Assembly: GCA_021201295.1 (NCBI GenBank)
Contig: JAJQFE010000039.1
Span: 1 to 37,111, forward strand
Direction: 5' to 3'
DNA from: Tannerellaceae bacterium
Lineage (GTDB): Bacteria; Bacteroidota; Bacteroidia; Bacteroidales; Tannerellaceae
DNA length: 37,111 nt
Part shown: one piece after another, positions 8,728-18,742 of the stretch
Numbering within the stretch: the first letter of the stretch is position 1
How the letters are laid out: every line of letters begins with the position of its first letter
Program-made: the position numbers and the translations under genes
Notes under the pieces: model-generated
What the model saw: the letters and a program-made list of their open reading frames with translations, nothing else
What the model was told of the DNA's origin: nothing
Database searches by the model: none

Positions 8728-10409
8728 AATTATTCTTTCTCTTTGTTCCGAATAGTTCGGTTGCGCCCCAGTCGAAGTAGTAATTCTTATCTTCTTCGAA
8801 GGTGGGAATAGGGGAAAATTCACGGATCAGTGCTTCGATATCAGTGCTTCCCTCTTGTGCAATATAGGAGCGGAAAGCCGGATACCTCTCTTTTTTACTG
8901 AGATAGGTTTCGAATAACCAGATACAGAAATCCGGCAGGTCTTTGGCACTGATTACACCGATGGTTTTGCCTAATGCTTTTTCTCCACCGGTTTGTGCGT
9001 AGACGGTATAGGCTGGATATGCTCTGTCTCCCCGGGCTACTCTTCCTGAAAAGCCTATATGGGACCATACCTGTTGGGCGCATGAATTGATGCAACCGGA
9101 TAGATTGATCCGGATAGCTTCTATTTCATCCAACGAAAGCCCGCTTTCTATCAACCGGTTACGGATTGCTTTCGCCGCCCCCTGGGAAGAGCAGGTTCCC
9201 AAACGGCAGGTATCAGCTCCCGTACAGGAGATGACATCATTGCATAGCCGGGGAAGTTCAGTTTCAAATCCCAGTTCCCGGAATAACAGCCATACATCCG
9301 GGAGATAGGCTTCCGGAATATTCCGGAGTTGAATATGCTGGCGGGTAGTAAAACGGATCACATCATTTCCGAAACCAGCGGCAAAGACTGCCAGTTTTTC
9401 TACTGTATCCGGAGTGATGGTTCCCTGTTGGACCGGGAGCAAAACCGCATAGTGTCCTTCCTGTTTCTGTGGTGTGGTATATCTTTTCTTCCATCGTTCA
9501 AAGGTGGGGATATAATCCGGTAAGGAGGGATTCGTATCGGGTGTCTGATAACTGAACACAACCGATGATGGAGTATAGGGAATGGGATTTTCTGTTTTGG
9601 CCTGCTCTACATATCGTTGAATGAGCCGGATCGTTTCTTCTTCCCCCCGTTTATAGAAAATATGCCGTATGCGTGCTGTATAGCGGTTGGTACGATCCCC
9701 GTTCTCAGAAAAAAACGTTTGATAGCGAAAGCTACCGTTAACAGATCCTCTTCCGGTATGAAGTCATAGATCAGCCAGCCAATGGTTGGTTTAGAAGCCA
9801 CGGAACCTCCTACATAGACTTTAAACCCTTTTTTCCCGTCTATGATCCGGGGAATAAACCCCAGGTCGTTGATCAGTGTGTAGTCTGCTTTTTTTCTGAG
9901 ATATCAAAGGCAATCTTAAGTTTACGGGGTAAGGTAAATGAGTCTTCCTGTGCGATCAGAAAAGTAGTCAGATCCACCGCATACGGATAGACATCAAACA
10001 CTTCTTCTGCATCTATTCTGGCACGAATATCCACTAAGATATTACGGACAGTGTTTCCTCCGCCTCCTTTACTACTGAGTCTGAGACGGTCCAGAGAATC
10101 TACTACGTAGGTCACCCGGTTAAGTGTAACATAATGGAACTGGATTTCTTGTCGGGTCGTAATATGAAAATAAGGAATTTCTGCCTGTCGGGCTATCTCT
10201 GCAAGTCCTTGTAGCTGGGTAGGGGAGATATAACCACCCGCACAGCGTACACGGACCAGATAGGTTTTGTCTGTTCGTTGTTCATATACTCCCATCGGAG
10301 TCCGGACAGCTTTAAAACTGTCTTCATCTAATTTCCCGTCTTTATATTCTTCTATACAGGATTGCAGCTGTTTTATATCATCCGTATGTGTATGTGGTAT
10401 TATATACAT
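8726..10409 (-). pseudogene. Siroheme [4Fe-4S] sulfite/nitrite reductase, two frameshifts
   Basis: The repaired product is about 561 residues with the ferredoxin-type half repeats and the siroheme/4Fe-4S ligand motif C-TGADT-C then SGC-INS-C (C-x5-C...C-x3-C). Operon context (siroheme genes and APS reductase) favours sulfite over nitrite as substrate. Two one-base deletions break it. The T7 run at 9890-9896 needs one more base to continue DISEKKADYTLINDLGF. The A7 run at 9709-9715 needs one more to continue KRFFSENGDRTNRY. Length corrected by two bases is a multiple of three. The intact remainder (from 9559 down) contains all four cluster cysteines but lacks the N-terminal half. It is the first gene of the operon, starting at the ATG at 10409. 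Confidence 0.88.
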
Positions 10410-10439
10410 GTTTTTGGGTTTTTATAATAAATGATGGGA

Positions 10440-10489
10440 CAAAGGTAGAGTAGGAAAGGGTTTTCCCAAATACCATACTTGTGGTATTT
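10440..10489 (-). promoter_or_regulatory. Sulfur-operon promoter with 22-bp palindromic operator
   Basis: On the minus strand TTTG (10467-10470) and TACCTTTG (10440-10447) are separated by 19 bp, an exact Bacteroidetes -33/-7 pair about 30 bp before the sulfite reductase ATG. A perfect inverted repeat, AAATACCA-TACTTG-TGGTATTT (10468-10489), overlaps the -33 box. That is a typical place for an operator. Seen as TACCATA-CT-TGTGGTA it also has the 7-2-7 spacing used by NarL-type regulators, and one is encoded at the operon end. The regulator's identity is inference. Confidence 0.75.
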
Positions 10490-10586
10490 CTCTTTGCTCT
10501 CCTTTGTATACAGAAAAATGGTTTTCCTGTGAACAATTCTAAACCTTATTCTTGTTTTATCAGTACCTTATTTACCTCTTAAAAAA

Positions 10587-10700
10587 GAAGCAAGAAGATA
10601 TCATAGGAATAGATCGAAACGAGTACTTTTTATTTAATACTTTGTTTTAGTGAATTTTAATTATAAATTTATATATATATTATGATATCTTTCTTGCTTC
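10587..10700. repeat. 114-bp inverted-repeat element
   Basis: The left arm GAAGCAAGAAGATATCATA (10587-10605) and the right arm TATGATATCTTTCTTGCTTC (10681-10700) are inverted copies differing by one inserted base. They flank 75 bp of very AT-rich DNA. No transposase and no clear target-site duplication are visible. It may be a MITE-like remnant, an RNA stem or a regulatory structure. Confidence 0.6.
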
Positions 10701-10864
10701 TGTTATAGTAAGATCCACAGTATCAGTTGCCTGTGCAAAGAGGAGAATAACCGGACATGTACTATGAAAAGGGGAATGGAAAAAACGAATATTAAATTTA
10801 CCTCTTTAGGCAACAGGGTAATAAAAAAGTCGTAAATTTAATACCCCGTAATAAAAAGTTAACA

Positions 10865-12388
10865 ATGGCAGATAGAATAGGAAATACAGGCAGAGGAAAA
10901 CAAAAGACAGTTTTGGTTCCTGATATGGGGCGTTTGCAGCCACAGGCCAGAGAATTGGAAGAGGCTGTTTTAGGGGCTTTGATGCTGGAAAAAGATGCTT
11001 ATTCTATTGTGAGTGAGATCCTGAAGCCGGAATGTTTCTATGAAAAGTCTCATGAGATGATCTATGCTGCTATTGTTGACCTTGCACTGAACCAGCGTCC
11101 GGTGGATATGCTGACGGTAATGGAACAGTTGAAGAAAAGAGGAGAACTGGACCAGGTGGGTGGGCCTTTCTATATTACCCAACTGACCAATAAAGTCGCC
11201 AGTAGCGCCCATATTGAATATCATGCCCGTATTATTGCACAGAAATATCTGGCGCGTGAGTTGATTTTTTTCACTGCTATGATCCAGGGGAAGGCCTTTG
11301 ATGAGACGATTGATGTGGAAGACCTGATGCAGGAAGCGGAAGGGAAACTATTTGAGATTTCCCAGCGGAATCTGAAGAAGGATGTGATGCAGATCAATTC
11401 GGTGATCAAGGATGCGATAGCCATGATCCAGAAAGCAGCTAACCAGACAGAAGGGTTGAGCGGTGTACGTACCGGCTTTGACGGATTGGATAAGATTACT
11501 TCCGGCTGGCAGAATTCCGACCTGATCATTATTGCTGCCCGTCCTGCCATGGGTAAAACCGCCTTTGTCCTTTCGATGGCTAAAAATATGGCAGTTAATT
11601 TCAATACCCCTGTAGCTCTTTTCTCGTTAGAGATGAGTAATGTACAGTTGGTGAACCGTCTGATCGTGAATGTCTGTGAGATTCCGGGGAATAAGATCAA
11701 GCGGGGAAATCTGGAAAGTTATGAATGGGAGCAACTGGATTTCAAGATCAAGGAATTGTATGATGCTCCTATTTATGTGGATGATACTCCCAGTCTTTCG
11801 GTCTTCGAACTCCGGACAAAAGCGCGCCGGCTGGTTCGTGAACATGGAATTCGTTGTCTTATTATTGACTACTTGCAGTTGATGAATGCCAGCGGGATGA
11901 GTTTTGGTAGCCGTGAGCAGGAGGTCAGTACGATTTCCCATTCATTGAAAGGGCTGGCTAAAGAACTGGATATTCCGATCATTGCTTTGTCCCAGTTGAA
12001 CCGTGGTGTGGAAAGCCGTCAGGGAATAGAGGGAAAACGTCCTCAGTTGGCTGATTTGCGTGAATCCGGTGCGATTGAGCAGGATGCGGATATAGTATGT
12101 TTTATCCATCGCCCGGAATATTATAAAATCACGGAGGATGAACGGGGGAATTCCCTATTGGGATTAGCAGAGATTATTATTGCCAAGCATCGTAATGGTG
12201 CGACCGGGGATGTTCGTCTCCGTTTCAAAAGTGATTTTGCCAAATTTATGAATATAGATGAAGATATAGCAGTACGGGAGTTTACGTCCGGTATGAATGT
12301 AAGTCAGGCGGAAACCATACCACCGATTCCTCCTTCTTCCGGGGTAGATTTTATTCAACAGGGAAGTAGTAATGAAGTTCCGTTTTGA
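10865..12388 (+). CDS. dnaB: Replicative DNA helicase DnaB
   Basis: The 507-residue hexameric helicase unwinds DNA at the replication fork. The N-terminal primase-interacting domain (ARELEEAVLGALMLEKDAYS, about residues 28-130) is followed by the RecA-like motor. Walker A is ARPAMGKTAF near residue 228, Walker B is CLIIDYLQLM, and the arginine-finger/H4 region is QLADLRESGAIEQDADIV. There is no intein. An intact T7 run (11263-11269) lies in frame. An intrinsic terminator follows the stop. Confidence 0.97.
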   Translation: MADRIGNTGRGKQKTVLVPDMGRLQPQARELEEAVLGALMLEKDAYSIVSEILKPECFYEKSHEMIYAAIVDLALNQRPVDMLTVMEQLKKRGELDQVGGPFYITQLTNKVASSAHIEYHARIIAQKYLARELIFFTAMIQGKAFDETIDVEDLMQEAEGKLFEISQRNLKKDVMQINSVIKDAIAMIQKAANQTEGLSGVRTGFDGLDKITSGWQNSDLIIIAARPAMGKTAFVLSMAKNMAVNFNTPVALFSLEMSNVQLVNRLIVNVCEIPGNKIKRGNLESYEWEQLDFKIKELYDAPIYVDDTPSLSVFELRTKARRLVREHGIRCLIIDYLQLMNASGMSFGSREQEVSTISHSLKGLAKELDIPIIALSQLNRGVESRQGIEGKRPQLADLRESGAIEQDADIVCFIHRPEYYKITEDERGNSLLGLAEIIIAKHRNGATGDVRLRFKSDFAKFMNIDEDIAVREFTSGMNVSQAETIPPIPPSSGVDFIQQGSSNEVPF

Positions 12389-12391
12389 TAT

Positions 12392-12421
12392 ATAGTTGCC
12401 GGTTGGCAACTATTTTCTTTT
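12392..12421 (+). terminator. Intrinsic terminator after dnaB
   Basis: A 9-bp perfect stem (ATAGTTGCC/GGCAACTAT) around GGTT is followed by the T-rich tract ATTTTCTTTT. Confidence 0.85.
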
Positions 12422-12459
12422 ACCGGCTTACCGGATGTGTGAACATTCACCTATTAGGT

Positions 12460-12655
12460 ATGAAAGAATTTTTTTATATCCTGGTATATCTATAAAGGAG
12501 AAATCATCTTGCTGGCTGTAGCGGTCTCCTGGATGTTTTTCCGCTATCTTTTTGAGATTGCCGGCAAGCGGGTCGGTACATTGCCACTGAATATTCTTCG
12601 CTTAAGAATGTCTATTGTGATGAATTATTTTTTATCTGACAAAACCTGTAAATAA
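12460..12655 (+). other. Possible small membrane-protein ORF, hypothetical
   Basis: An open frame ends at TAA 12653-12655 and reads ...GEIILLAVAVSWMFFRYLFE... then ...LPLNILRLRMSIVMNYFL, with one clear hydrophobic segment. The uninterrupted part can start at ATG 12533 (40 residues). If the T7 run at 12469-12475 had six bases, the frame would join an ATG at 12460 to give about 64 residues. I do not recognise it. Its position after the dnaB terminator and its membrane-like composition are the only support. Confidence 0.3.
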
Positions 12656-12735
12656 CAGGCAGAATAGGTAGCCTCTTTCTTTTTTCCATTGTTTTACTAT
12701 AAAGTAGTATCTTTACACAAGAATAACAGGAACCT

Positions 12736-13461
12736 ATGAAATTTATTAGATATATATGGATCCGGGTAAGAAATCTCCTTTTATTTCTTTTCCTGTTTAG
12801 CCTGATAGCTGTAGTAGGATATAAATTCATTCCGGTTTATTATACACCTTTAATGTTTATCCGGTCCTATGAACAGTACAGAGCGGATCAGCCGGTTAAG
12901 ATAGATCATACCTGGGTGCCTCTGGAACAAATAGCTCAGCCATTGGTGCAGGCGGTGGTGGCCTCAGAAGACAACCTGTTTCCGGAACATCATGGTTTTG
13001 ATATGGATCAGATCCGGAAGGCCAAAAAGGAAGCCGAACAAGGAAAACGGGTCCGGGGAGCCAGTACAATTTCCCAGCAAACGGCAAAGAATGTGTTTCT
13101 ATGGCCGGGAAAAACCTATTTCCGGAAAGGATTGGAGGTTTATTTTACTTTTCTGATTGAGAAAATATGGGGAAAAGAAAGAATTATGGAAGTTTACCTG
13201 AATTCTATTGAAATGGGAGATGGAATTTATGGGGCGGAGGCTGTAGCAATGGCCCATTTTGGAAAACATGCTTTTGAACTCACCCGGGATGAAGCTGCCC
13301 TGATCGCTGCTACTCTTCCTAACCCCAGACAGTATAATTCGGCTAATCCATCTGCTTATATGAGAAAACGTCAGATGCAGATTTCATCTTTAATGGGAAA
13401 ACTGTTAAAAGTAAATATGGGATATGGTGCTGACAAGGATGCAAACATAAAAAACAAATAA
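12736..13461 (+). CDS. mtgA: Monofunctional peptidoglycan glycosyltransferase
   Basis: This 241-residue GT51 enzyme polymerises lipid II glycan chains at the outer face of the inner membrane. One N-terminal transmembrane helix (about residues 13-30) precedes the GT51 domain. The catalytic Glu78 is in [16 protein letters not shown], the [17 protein letters not shown] motif follows, and a second conserved Glu lies in [15 protein letters not shown]. No transpeptidase domain follows, so it is the MtgA type rather than a class A PBP. It is separated from lipB by 7 bp, suggesting co-transcription. Confidence 0.95.
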   Translation: MKFIRYIWIRVRNLLLFLFLFSLIAVVGYKFIPVYYTPLMFIRSYEQYRADQPVKIDHTWVPLEQIAQPLVQAVVASEDNLFPEHHGFDMDQIRKAKKEAEQGKRVRGASTISQQTAKNVFLWPGKTYFRKGLEVYFTFLIEKIWGKERIMEVYLNSIEMGDGIYGAEAVAMAHFGKHAFELTRDEAALIAATLPNPRQYNSANPSAYMRKRQMQISSLMGKLLKVNMGYGADKDANIKNK

Positions 13462-13468
13462 CAACTCT

Positions 13469-14134
13469 ATGGATGGATTTCTTTTTTGGGATTTGGGAGT
13501 AATAGATTATGCGGAAGCCCTGGCGGAACAGACGTCTGTTTTCAACTCTTTAATCGCTGCGAAGTTACAGGAAAAACACGAATGGAATCATTTATTATTC
13601 TGTGAACATATGCCGGTATTGACCATAGGCAAGAGCGGAAAAAATAATAACATGCTTATTCCGGAGGAACGGTTGAAACAACGTGGCATTTCGCTGTATC
13701 ATGTAAACAGGGGAGGAGATATAACCTATCACGGACCGGGACAGATCACCGGGTATCCTGTATTTGATCTGGAAACCTGGCAAATGGGATTAAAACAGTA
13801 TATCGATACGTTAGAAGAGATCGTGATCCGTTTTCTGAATCTATATGGAATTCAGGGAGAGCGTTTACCGGGTGCAACAGGGGTCTGGATAGATACCGGG
13901 CTACCCGGTAAAGCCCGTAAAATCTGTGCCATAGGGGTAAAGAGTAGCCGGTATGTTACCATGCATGGTTTTGCTCTGAATATTAACACAGATCTGGATT
14001 ATTTTTCTTTAATCAATCCTTGCGGATTTGTAGATAAAGGGGTAACTTCACTGGCAAAAGAATTAGGTGGTAAACAGGATTTTAATCGGGCCAAAGAACA
14101 GCTTCATTGTTTGTTTACAACGTTCTTTGATTAA
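13469..14134 (+). CDS. lipB: Octanoyltransferase LipB
   Basis: LipB transfers octanoate from acyl carrier protein to lipoyl domains such as those of 2-oxoacid dehydrogenases and GcvH. In 221 residues the family signature RGGDITYHGPGQITGYPVFD lies at about 81-100, the catalytic Lys is in ARKICAIGVK (Lys151), and the nucleophile Cys185 is in INPCGF. It starts 7 bp after mtgA and ends 37 bp from the convergent tamB. Intact. Confidence 0.96.
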   Translation: MDGFLFWDLGVIDYAEALAEQTSVFNSLIAAKLQEKHEWNHLLFCEHMPVLTIGKSGKNNNMLIPEERLKQRGISLYHVNRGGDITYHGPGQITGYPVFDLETWQMGLKQYIDTLEEIVIRFLNLYGIQGERLPGATGVWIDTGLPGKARKICAIGVKSSRYVTMHGFALNINTDLDYFSLINPCGFVDKGVTSLAKELGGKQDFNRAKEQLHCLFTTFFD

Positions 14135-14171
14135 ATCCGGGTATAGGAATAAGGCTTTTTAACCGGAGCAA

Positions 14172-17100
14172 CTATTCCGGATTCTCTTTTATAAGTAATA
14201 ACTCTTCGTTGAGTTTTTCATCCAGTTCATCCAGTTCTCTGACAGTGTCTTCCGGTAAAATCAGACGGGTATCTGCCTGAGGAATCAGGGAAGGATAGCG
14301 TCTTCTGCGGAATAATTCTGATATATGGTTGAAATCCTTTTTATACAGAATACCTAATCCTTGTCTGGTCAGGCTAGAAGTCAGGTTGTAGTACATATCA
14401 TTCGCATGGTTATAGGCTTTCAGACGGATTTCGCCACTCCTGGTCAGCATATATTCCACATCAAATTCACCGACAAATACATTTCCTGGTGTATTGACAT
14501 TATTCTGGTAGCCGAAGTTCCCGTTAAATATCAACCGGTTGTCCAGTAATTGAGTGGAAAGTAACATCTCTACCTCTGTTTCGGTAAATCCTTCCTGCCC
14601 TGTACGGATATTGGTCCCGATCTGTACTTTATCTGTAATACTGTTTAAGATACTGGATAACTGGTAGGACAAAGCAGAAGAGGCTAAGGCTCCTAACTCA
14701 TTGGTCGAAGTAGCTTCTGTCGAGAATTCCGGTTTAGTGAATTTATTTAATACTAACAGATAGACAATCTGCCGGGTGAGTAAGTCTTCCGTATTGACAT
14801 AACTCTTGACCTGTTGTTCCAGATCTGGATTGGAACTAGGTAATTCAATATCAAAACTAATGGTCGGATTGGTCAGCACTCCGTCTAATAGCAGGACGCA
14901 ATTGACCGGCACACTGACACGGGGACTTTGGGTAGCCAGATCTGTCGACAAATCATTCAGGTTGGCGGTCAGGGTATAAATGGCCTCTACATCCAACATG
15001 GCAAAATAGGGATCTCCCTGGAAAGTAACCGTACTACCTTCCCGAATCTTAAAGTTTCTGTGGATTAACTGCTGCAGGCTGAAATTGTAATTCCCACTCA
15101 GGATGTTGAATCCGCCATACATCCGGAGGTCACTTTTAGTTCCATACTGGATCTGCATCGTACCACTGCCAAAGCCTGTGATCTTATCTCCGGCTACCGG
15201 GTCCATGATCAGTTCGATATTGGCATCCTGTGTTATATCTAACAGAAAGTTCATCCGTAATTCCGCGCTTTCATCCGTAGCCAGCAAAGGTGTAGGGATG
15301 GAATCAGTCGGTATGGAATTATTTCCGGCCGCTAATTTATTTTTATCCACAAAGGTGATGAAATCATATTCTGCCGCCCGGGAATCACTCATAAAATTCA
15401 GCGAAACCGAAGTTTTAGGCTCACTCCGCATATTAATATCAAAATTGATCAGCCTTTCATTTCCCTGGATCTGTGCCGAACCGCTTCCGAAGACAGTTCC
15501 GTAGATCATGGGGTTTATCCTTTCTGTGACATCATACACTAACATATTGTTAACCTGGATATCTACATCGAAATCCACATCCCGGAAATGGTTATGGTTA
15601 ACTGTAAGTTCTATTTTGGCGGTATTGGTATGTTTATCGTGTACCGTGAAGTTTTTGGCCTGAATGGTTCCGGGTTTCATCAGGACCGAATCACTGAAGG
15701 TGTAGTAAGTATTCAGGAATTCGATCCCTAAACCTCCTTCCCGGACATAGGCATTCCCTTCAATATCCAGGTCACTGAACGGACCGAACAGACGTACCTG
15801 TCCGGAACCATATCCCTGTACATCCTGAGCGACATTCTGTAAGAACGGCTGTAGAAAAGCCACATCAATTTCATTAGCATCAAAAGACAAATCCAGTCCG
15901 GAATTCGCACCTACGGGATAAATATGCCCGCTGATATCTGTCCAGCTACTGTCATTTTTATGGATATTCCCTAACAACAGAATTCCCTGTTGAATATCAT
16001 CCCATTCACTGAACAGGTTCAGTTTGCCGAACTCTACCTGGTTAAAAGAAAAGTTTTCTATTTCCAGATCCGTGTTCAATATACGGCTTCCGTAAAGATC
16101 GTTTGCGTGGATGATTCCGGTTGCTTTTCCTGCAAACTGCAGGACAGAGATATTTAATATATCAAAGATATAACTTAACTCGATCTGGTTCAGACTAACT
16201 AAAAGCGTATCCGACGGGTCCTTAGAAATGGCTCCGTCTAAAAGAAGAAATTGCTGGTCATGATCTACAAGAAAATTATTGATCCAGATTTGTCCGTTTT
16301 GTACACTGATTCCGGCCTGTTCAATATACCAAATGGTGTCATTAATCACAAAAGGACTTTTATGGATAGCCACTTCCGTACGCAACTCTTTCTTACCCTG
16401 CTCCTCTTCCTGTGTGATAAAGCGGGTGGAAGCTGATAGATCTGCTCTGAATAAACGTTCTTTATTATTAGCCCAGCTAAGCAGCGTATTGACCGTGTTG
16501 TTTGAAGCATCGGCTTTGAGTTCGAGATAATTCCGTAAACCTTTGGCATTATAATTAGTTGCACGGACCTGCAGATTGGCAACTCCCAAAGGATTATCAG
16601 CCCTTACATACCCGCTTTCAAACACACCCTGTCCAATTCTGAATGCAGGGAGGAAAGCCTCCAGACGAAATTTATCATAGATATTATTATAGTGTCCGGT
16701 GATCCGTGCCTGATTGACCACTGTAAAAGGTAGTTTCAGGGTTTGAGAGAGAGATTCCGTATTCTCTATGGTAAGCAGTAACGAAAAGTTATTTGTATCT
16801 GTTTTTTCATTTTTACCCCGTGTCTGGATAAATGTCGGAATATATTCATTAAACGTATTCAGCATACTCGGGACAAAAGTAGTAAAAGAATAGGTACCGG
16901 TCACTTCACCATTAATAATATCCGATTGGATCGTCAGGCGGCGGTCTTCCGAATTTCCGGTTGCTTCAACAGCCAAATGGTCCAGCAGGAAATTACTGGG
17001 AGCAGTCAGGAAAGCCAGGCTGTCAATGGTAATACTTCCTTCTACGTTGTCAATGGTATTCCCGGTAAAATCAGCCTGTAGGATAAGAGAAATATCCGGG

Positions 17101-18701
17101 GATTCATAGGCATCCCATAAGTTCAGGTGATCCGGACGGAAATGGTCCAGATGAGCCGTAAAATTGAATAGGGAATTTTCCCCCTGATTCCAGAACATTC
17201 CCTCCGCATACAAATAACCATTCGGGTCTTCTATCCGTATATTTCCATCAAAGCTATGACGGTCAAAGTTCCCGGCTAACTGCAGGTTCTCATACCGGTA
17301 TCCTTTCAGGTCAAACTCCTTTACCTGCGCATTGATATGTCCGGAAAAATCACCTCCGACCGGACGGTGGGCATCTATGGAAATATCAAAACGGGCTACT
17401 CCAAACAGACTGTCATTTTGTAACAATTCTCCCAGTTCAATTTGGGAAGAAGAGATCGTACCACTTAAATAAGCAGCCGTATTTTTTTCTTTATTACTAC
17501 CAAAGATCATATCTGTTTGCAGGGAGCCTATGGCCGAAGAGACTTTTCCGTAGGCTACCAGGTTATTGAAGAAACCGGAGATTTTCCCTGTAAAATGAAT
17601 GGTTCCCAACCGGGTGACAGGATCCGGTAGCCGGATAGGTTCTTTATTAAAATTGTTGACCAGTCCGGTTAATCCCTCGTTAGTAATATACATTCTGTTC
17701 ACCTGTCCGAACATATATGCCTCTTCCGGACGGGTGATTCCCTTTAAGGACATTTGCCCGACAAAAAGTATTTTATCACTGTAATTCAGTGTCAGGTGTT
17801 TCAGGTTAATATCATTGATAAAGCCCGATGCTTCTGCAGAGAGTTCGATCGTATCCTTAAAGTTCACAAAGGCCGGGACAAAAGCAGACAGATCCTGGAG
17901 AGATATCCGGGAAGGGGCAATATTCAGGTTAACAGGTGCGTCATTCAGGAGATTCTGCAGGCTATCAATCCGGGAGGTTCCCAGTGTCACCCCACCAATG
18001 TTGAGGTTGGTATGCGGAAGCCGGATTTCAAAATCCCGGATATAAGCGCTGTCTTTGTTGGCTACCACATTCAGGGATAGCTTGTTTAGAGTAAAGCCGA
18101 AACTTTCTTCCAGACTCATTTTCTTTATATGGGCATTCAAGCTGTCTTTATTAAAAGCTTTCAGGGAAATATTCGCACTTAGGTTCTTTACATCCACATG
18201 ATGAGGATTAAATTTTTCCGGTGTTTCTCCCTTACTCAAAACATGATAACTGAAGTTCCCTCTCCGGATCAGGATAGAATTAAACCGCAGGTCTACATCC
18301 AGTTGTTTTTTGGTAGTATCCTGACTGGAAAAAGCATCTATAACAAACTGCAGGTTTAAAGGAGACTGAGTAGTCTCTTTTTTAAGATTCACCGAAAAAC
18401 CAAACAGCCGGATTGTCGTGAAGACAAATTTCTTTTTCCATAACGGCAATAACTCAAGCCCTGCCACCATATGGTTTGCTTCAAATAAAACAGATCCATC
18501 CTGGTCTTCCAGGTAGAGCCCATCCAGAACCAAACGGTTAGGCCACTGGATATTCACCTTCTCTATCCGTACAGGTACACCTAACCTGCCGGATAAGTCT
18601 TCTGTAGTAACCTGAGCCACTTTTTGCTGGATGTAAGGAATTTTCAGCAGAATGGTAGGTAACGCGTAGAATATCCAGAATAAAATAAATAAGGTGACCA
18701 C
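14172..18701 (-). CDS. tamB: TamB-like translocation and assembly module protein
   Basis: The 1509-residue protein has one N-terminal transmembrane anchor (VTLFILFWIFYALPTILL) followed by long repetitive beta-rich sequence typical of AsmA/TamB bridge proteins. These span the periplasm and move lipid to, or assist barrel assembly in, the outer membrane. The C-terminal DUF490 region (about 1100-1480) contains GSGTMQIQYGTKSDLRMYGG and IVYLLVLNKF. No ATG lies in the upstream frame. The GTG at 18701 is taken because a -7 box at 18743-18750 puts transcription start near 18736. The in-frame upstream codons KIYKGIRGLKYIV look protein-like, so a non-ATG start near 18737 is also possible. The 4.5-kb frame has no interruption. 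It is divergent from tsaD. Confidence 0.92.
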   Translation of the reverse strand: MVTLFILFWIFYALPTILLKIPYIQQKVAQVTTEDLSGRLGVPVRIEKVNIQWPNRLVLDGLYLEDQDGSVLFEANHMVAGLELLPLWKKKFVFTTIRLFGFSVNLKKETTQSPLNLQFVIDAFSSQDTTKKQLDVDLRFNSILIRRGNFSYHVLSKGETPEKFNPHHVDVKNLSANISLKAFNKDSLNAHIKKMSLEESFGFTLNKLSLNVVANKDSAYIRDFEIRLPHTNLNIGGVTLGTSRIDSLQNLLNDAPVNLNIAPSRISLQDLSAFVPAFVNFKDTIELSAEASGFINDINLKHLTLNYSDKILFVGQMSLKGITRPEEAYMFGQVNRMYITNEGLTGLVNNFNKEPIRLPDPVTRLGTIHFTGKISGFFNNLVAYGKVSSAIGSLQTDMIFGSNKEKNTAAYLSGTISSSQIELGELLQNDSLFGVARFDISIDAHRPVGGDFSGHINAQVKEFDLKGYRYENLQLAGNFDRHSFDGNIRIEDPNGYLYAEGMFWNQGENSLFNFTAHLDHFRPDHLNLWDAYESPDISLILQADFTGNTIDNVEGSITIDSLAFLTAPSNFLLDHLAVEATGNSEDRRLTIQSDIINGEVTGTYSFTTFVPSMLNTFNEYIPTFIQTRGKNEKTDTNNFSLLLTIENTESLSQTLKLPFTVVNQARITGHYNNIYDKFRLEAFLPAFRIGQGVFESGYVRADNPLGVANLQVRATNYNAKGLRNYLELKADASNNTVNTLLSWANNKERLFRADLSASTRFITQEEEQGKKELRTEVAIHKSPFVINDTIWYIEQAGISVQNGQIWINNFLVDHDQQFLLLDGAISKDPSDTLLVSLNQIELSYIFDILNISVLQFAGKATGIIHANDLYGSRILNTDLEIENFSFNQVEFGKLNLFSEWDDIQQGILLLGNIHKNDSSWTDISGHIYPVGANSGLDLSFDANEIDVAFLQPFLQNVAQDVQGYGSGQVRLFGPFSDLDIEGNAYVREGGLGIEFLNTYYTFSDSVLMKPGTIQAKNFTVHDKHTNTAKIELTVNHNHFRDVDFDVDIQVNNMLVYDVTERINPMIYGTVFGSGSAQIQGNERLINFDINMRSEPKTSVSLNFMSDSRAAEYDFITFVDKNKLAAGNNSIPTDSIPTPLLATDESAELRMNFLLDITQDANIELIMDPVAGDKITGFGSGTMQIQYGTKSDLRMYGGFNILSGNYNFSLQQLIHRNFKIREGSTVTFQGDPYFAMLDVEAIYTLTANLNDLSTDLATQSPRVSVPVNCVLLLDGVLTNPTISFDIELPSSNPDLEQQVKSYVNTEDLLTRQIVYLLVLNKFTKPEFSTEATSTNELGALASSALSYQLSSILNSITDKVQIGTNIRTGQEGFTETEVEMLLSTQLLDNRLIFNGNFGYQNNVNTPGNVFVGEFDVEYMLTRSGEIRLKAYNHANDMYYNLTSSLTRQGLGILYKKDFNHISELFRRRRYPSLIPQADTRLILPEDTVRELDELDEKLNEELLLIKENPE

Positions 18702-18742
18702 TATGTATTTTAAACCTCTAATACCTTTATATATTTTATGTA

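Larger units (their letters stand above)
10410..10864. other. Divergent intergenic region, sulfur operon / dnaB
   Basis: The 455-bp AT-rich spacer has no credible ORF. It contains the sulfur-operon promoter with a palindrome (10440-10489) and a 114-bp inverted-repeat structure (10587-10700). I could not identify a convincing TAnnTTTG box for dnaB. Confidence 0.6.

Noticed and set aside
9607-9801. 64-residue ORF between the two large sulfite reductase pieces
   Set aside because: It is a central segment of the same enzyme bounded by two one-base deletions.
10681-10700. Intrinsic terminator for the sulfur operon
   Set aside because: It lies upstream of that operon's promoter. The arms are 75 bp apart and no transcript is known to end there.
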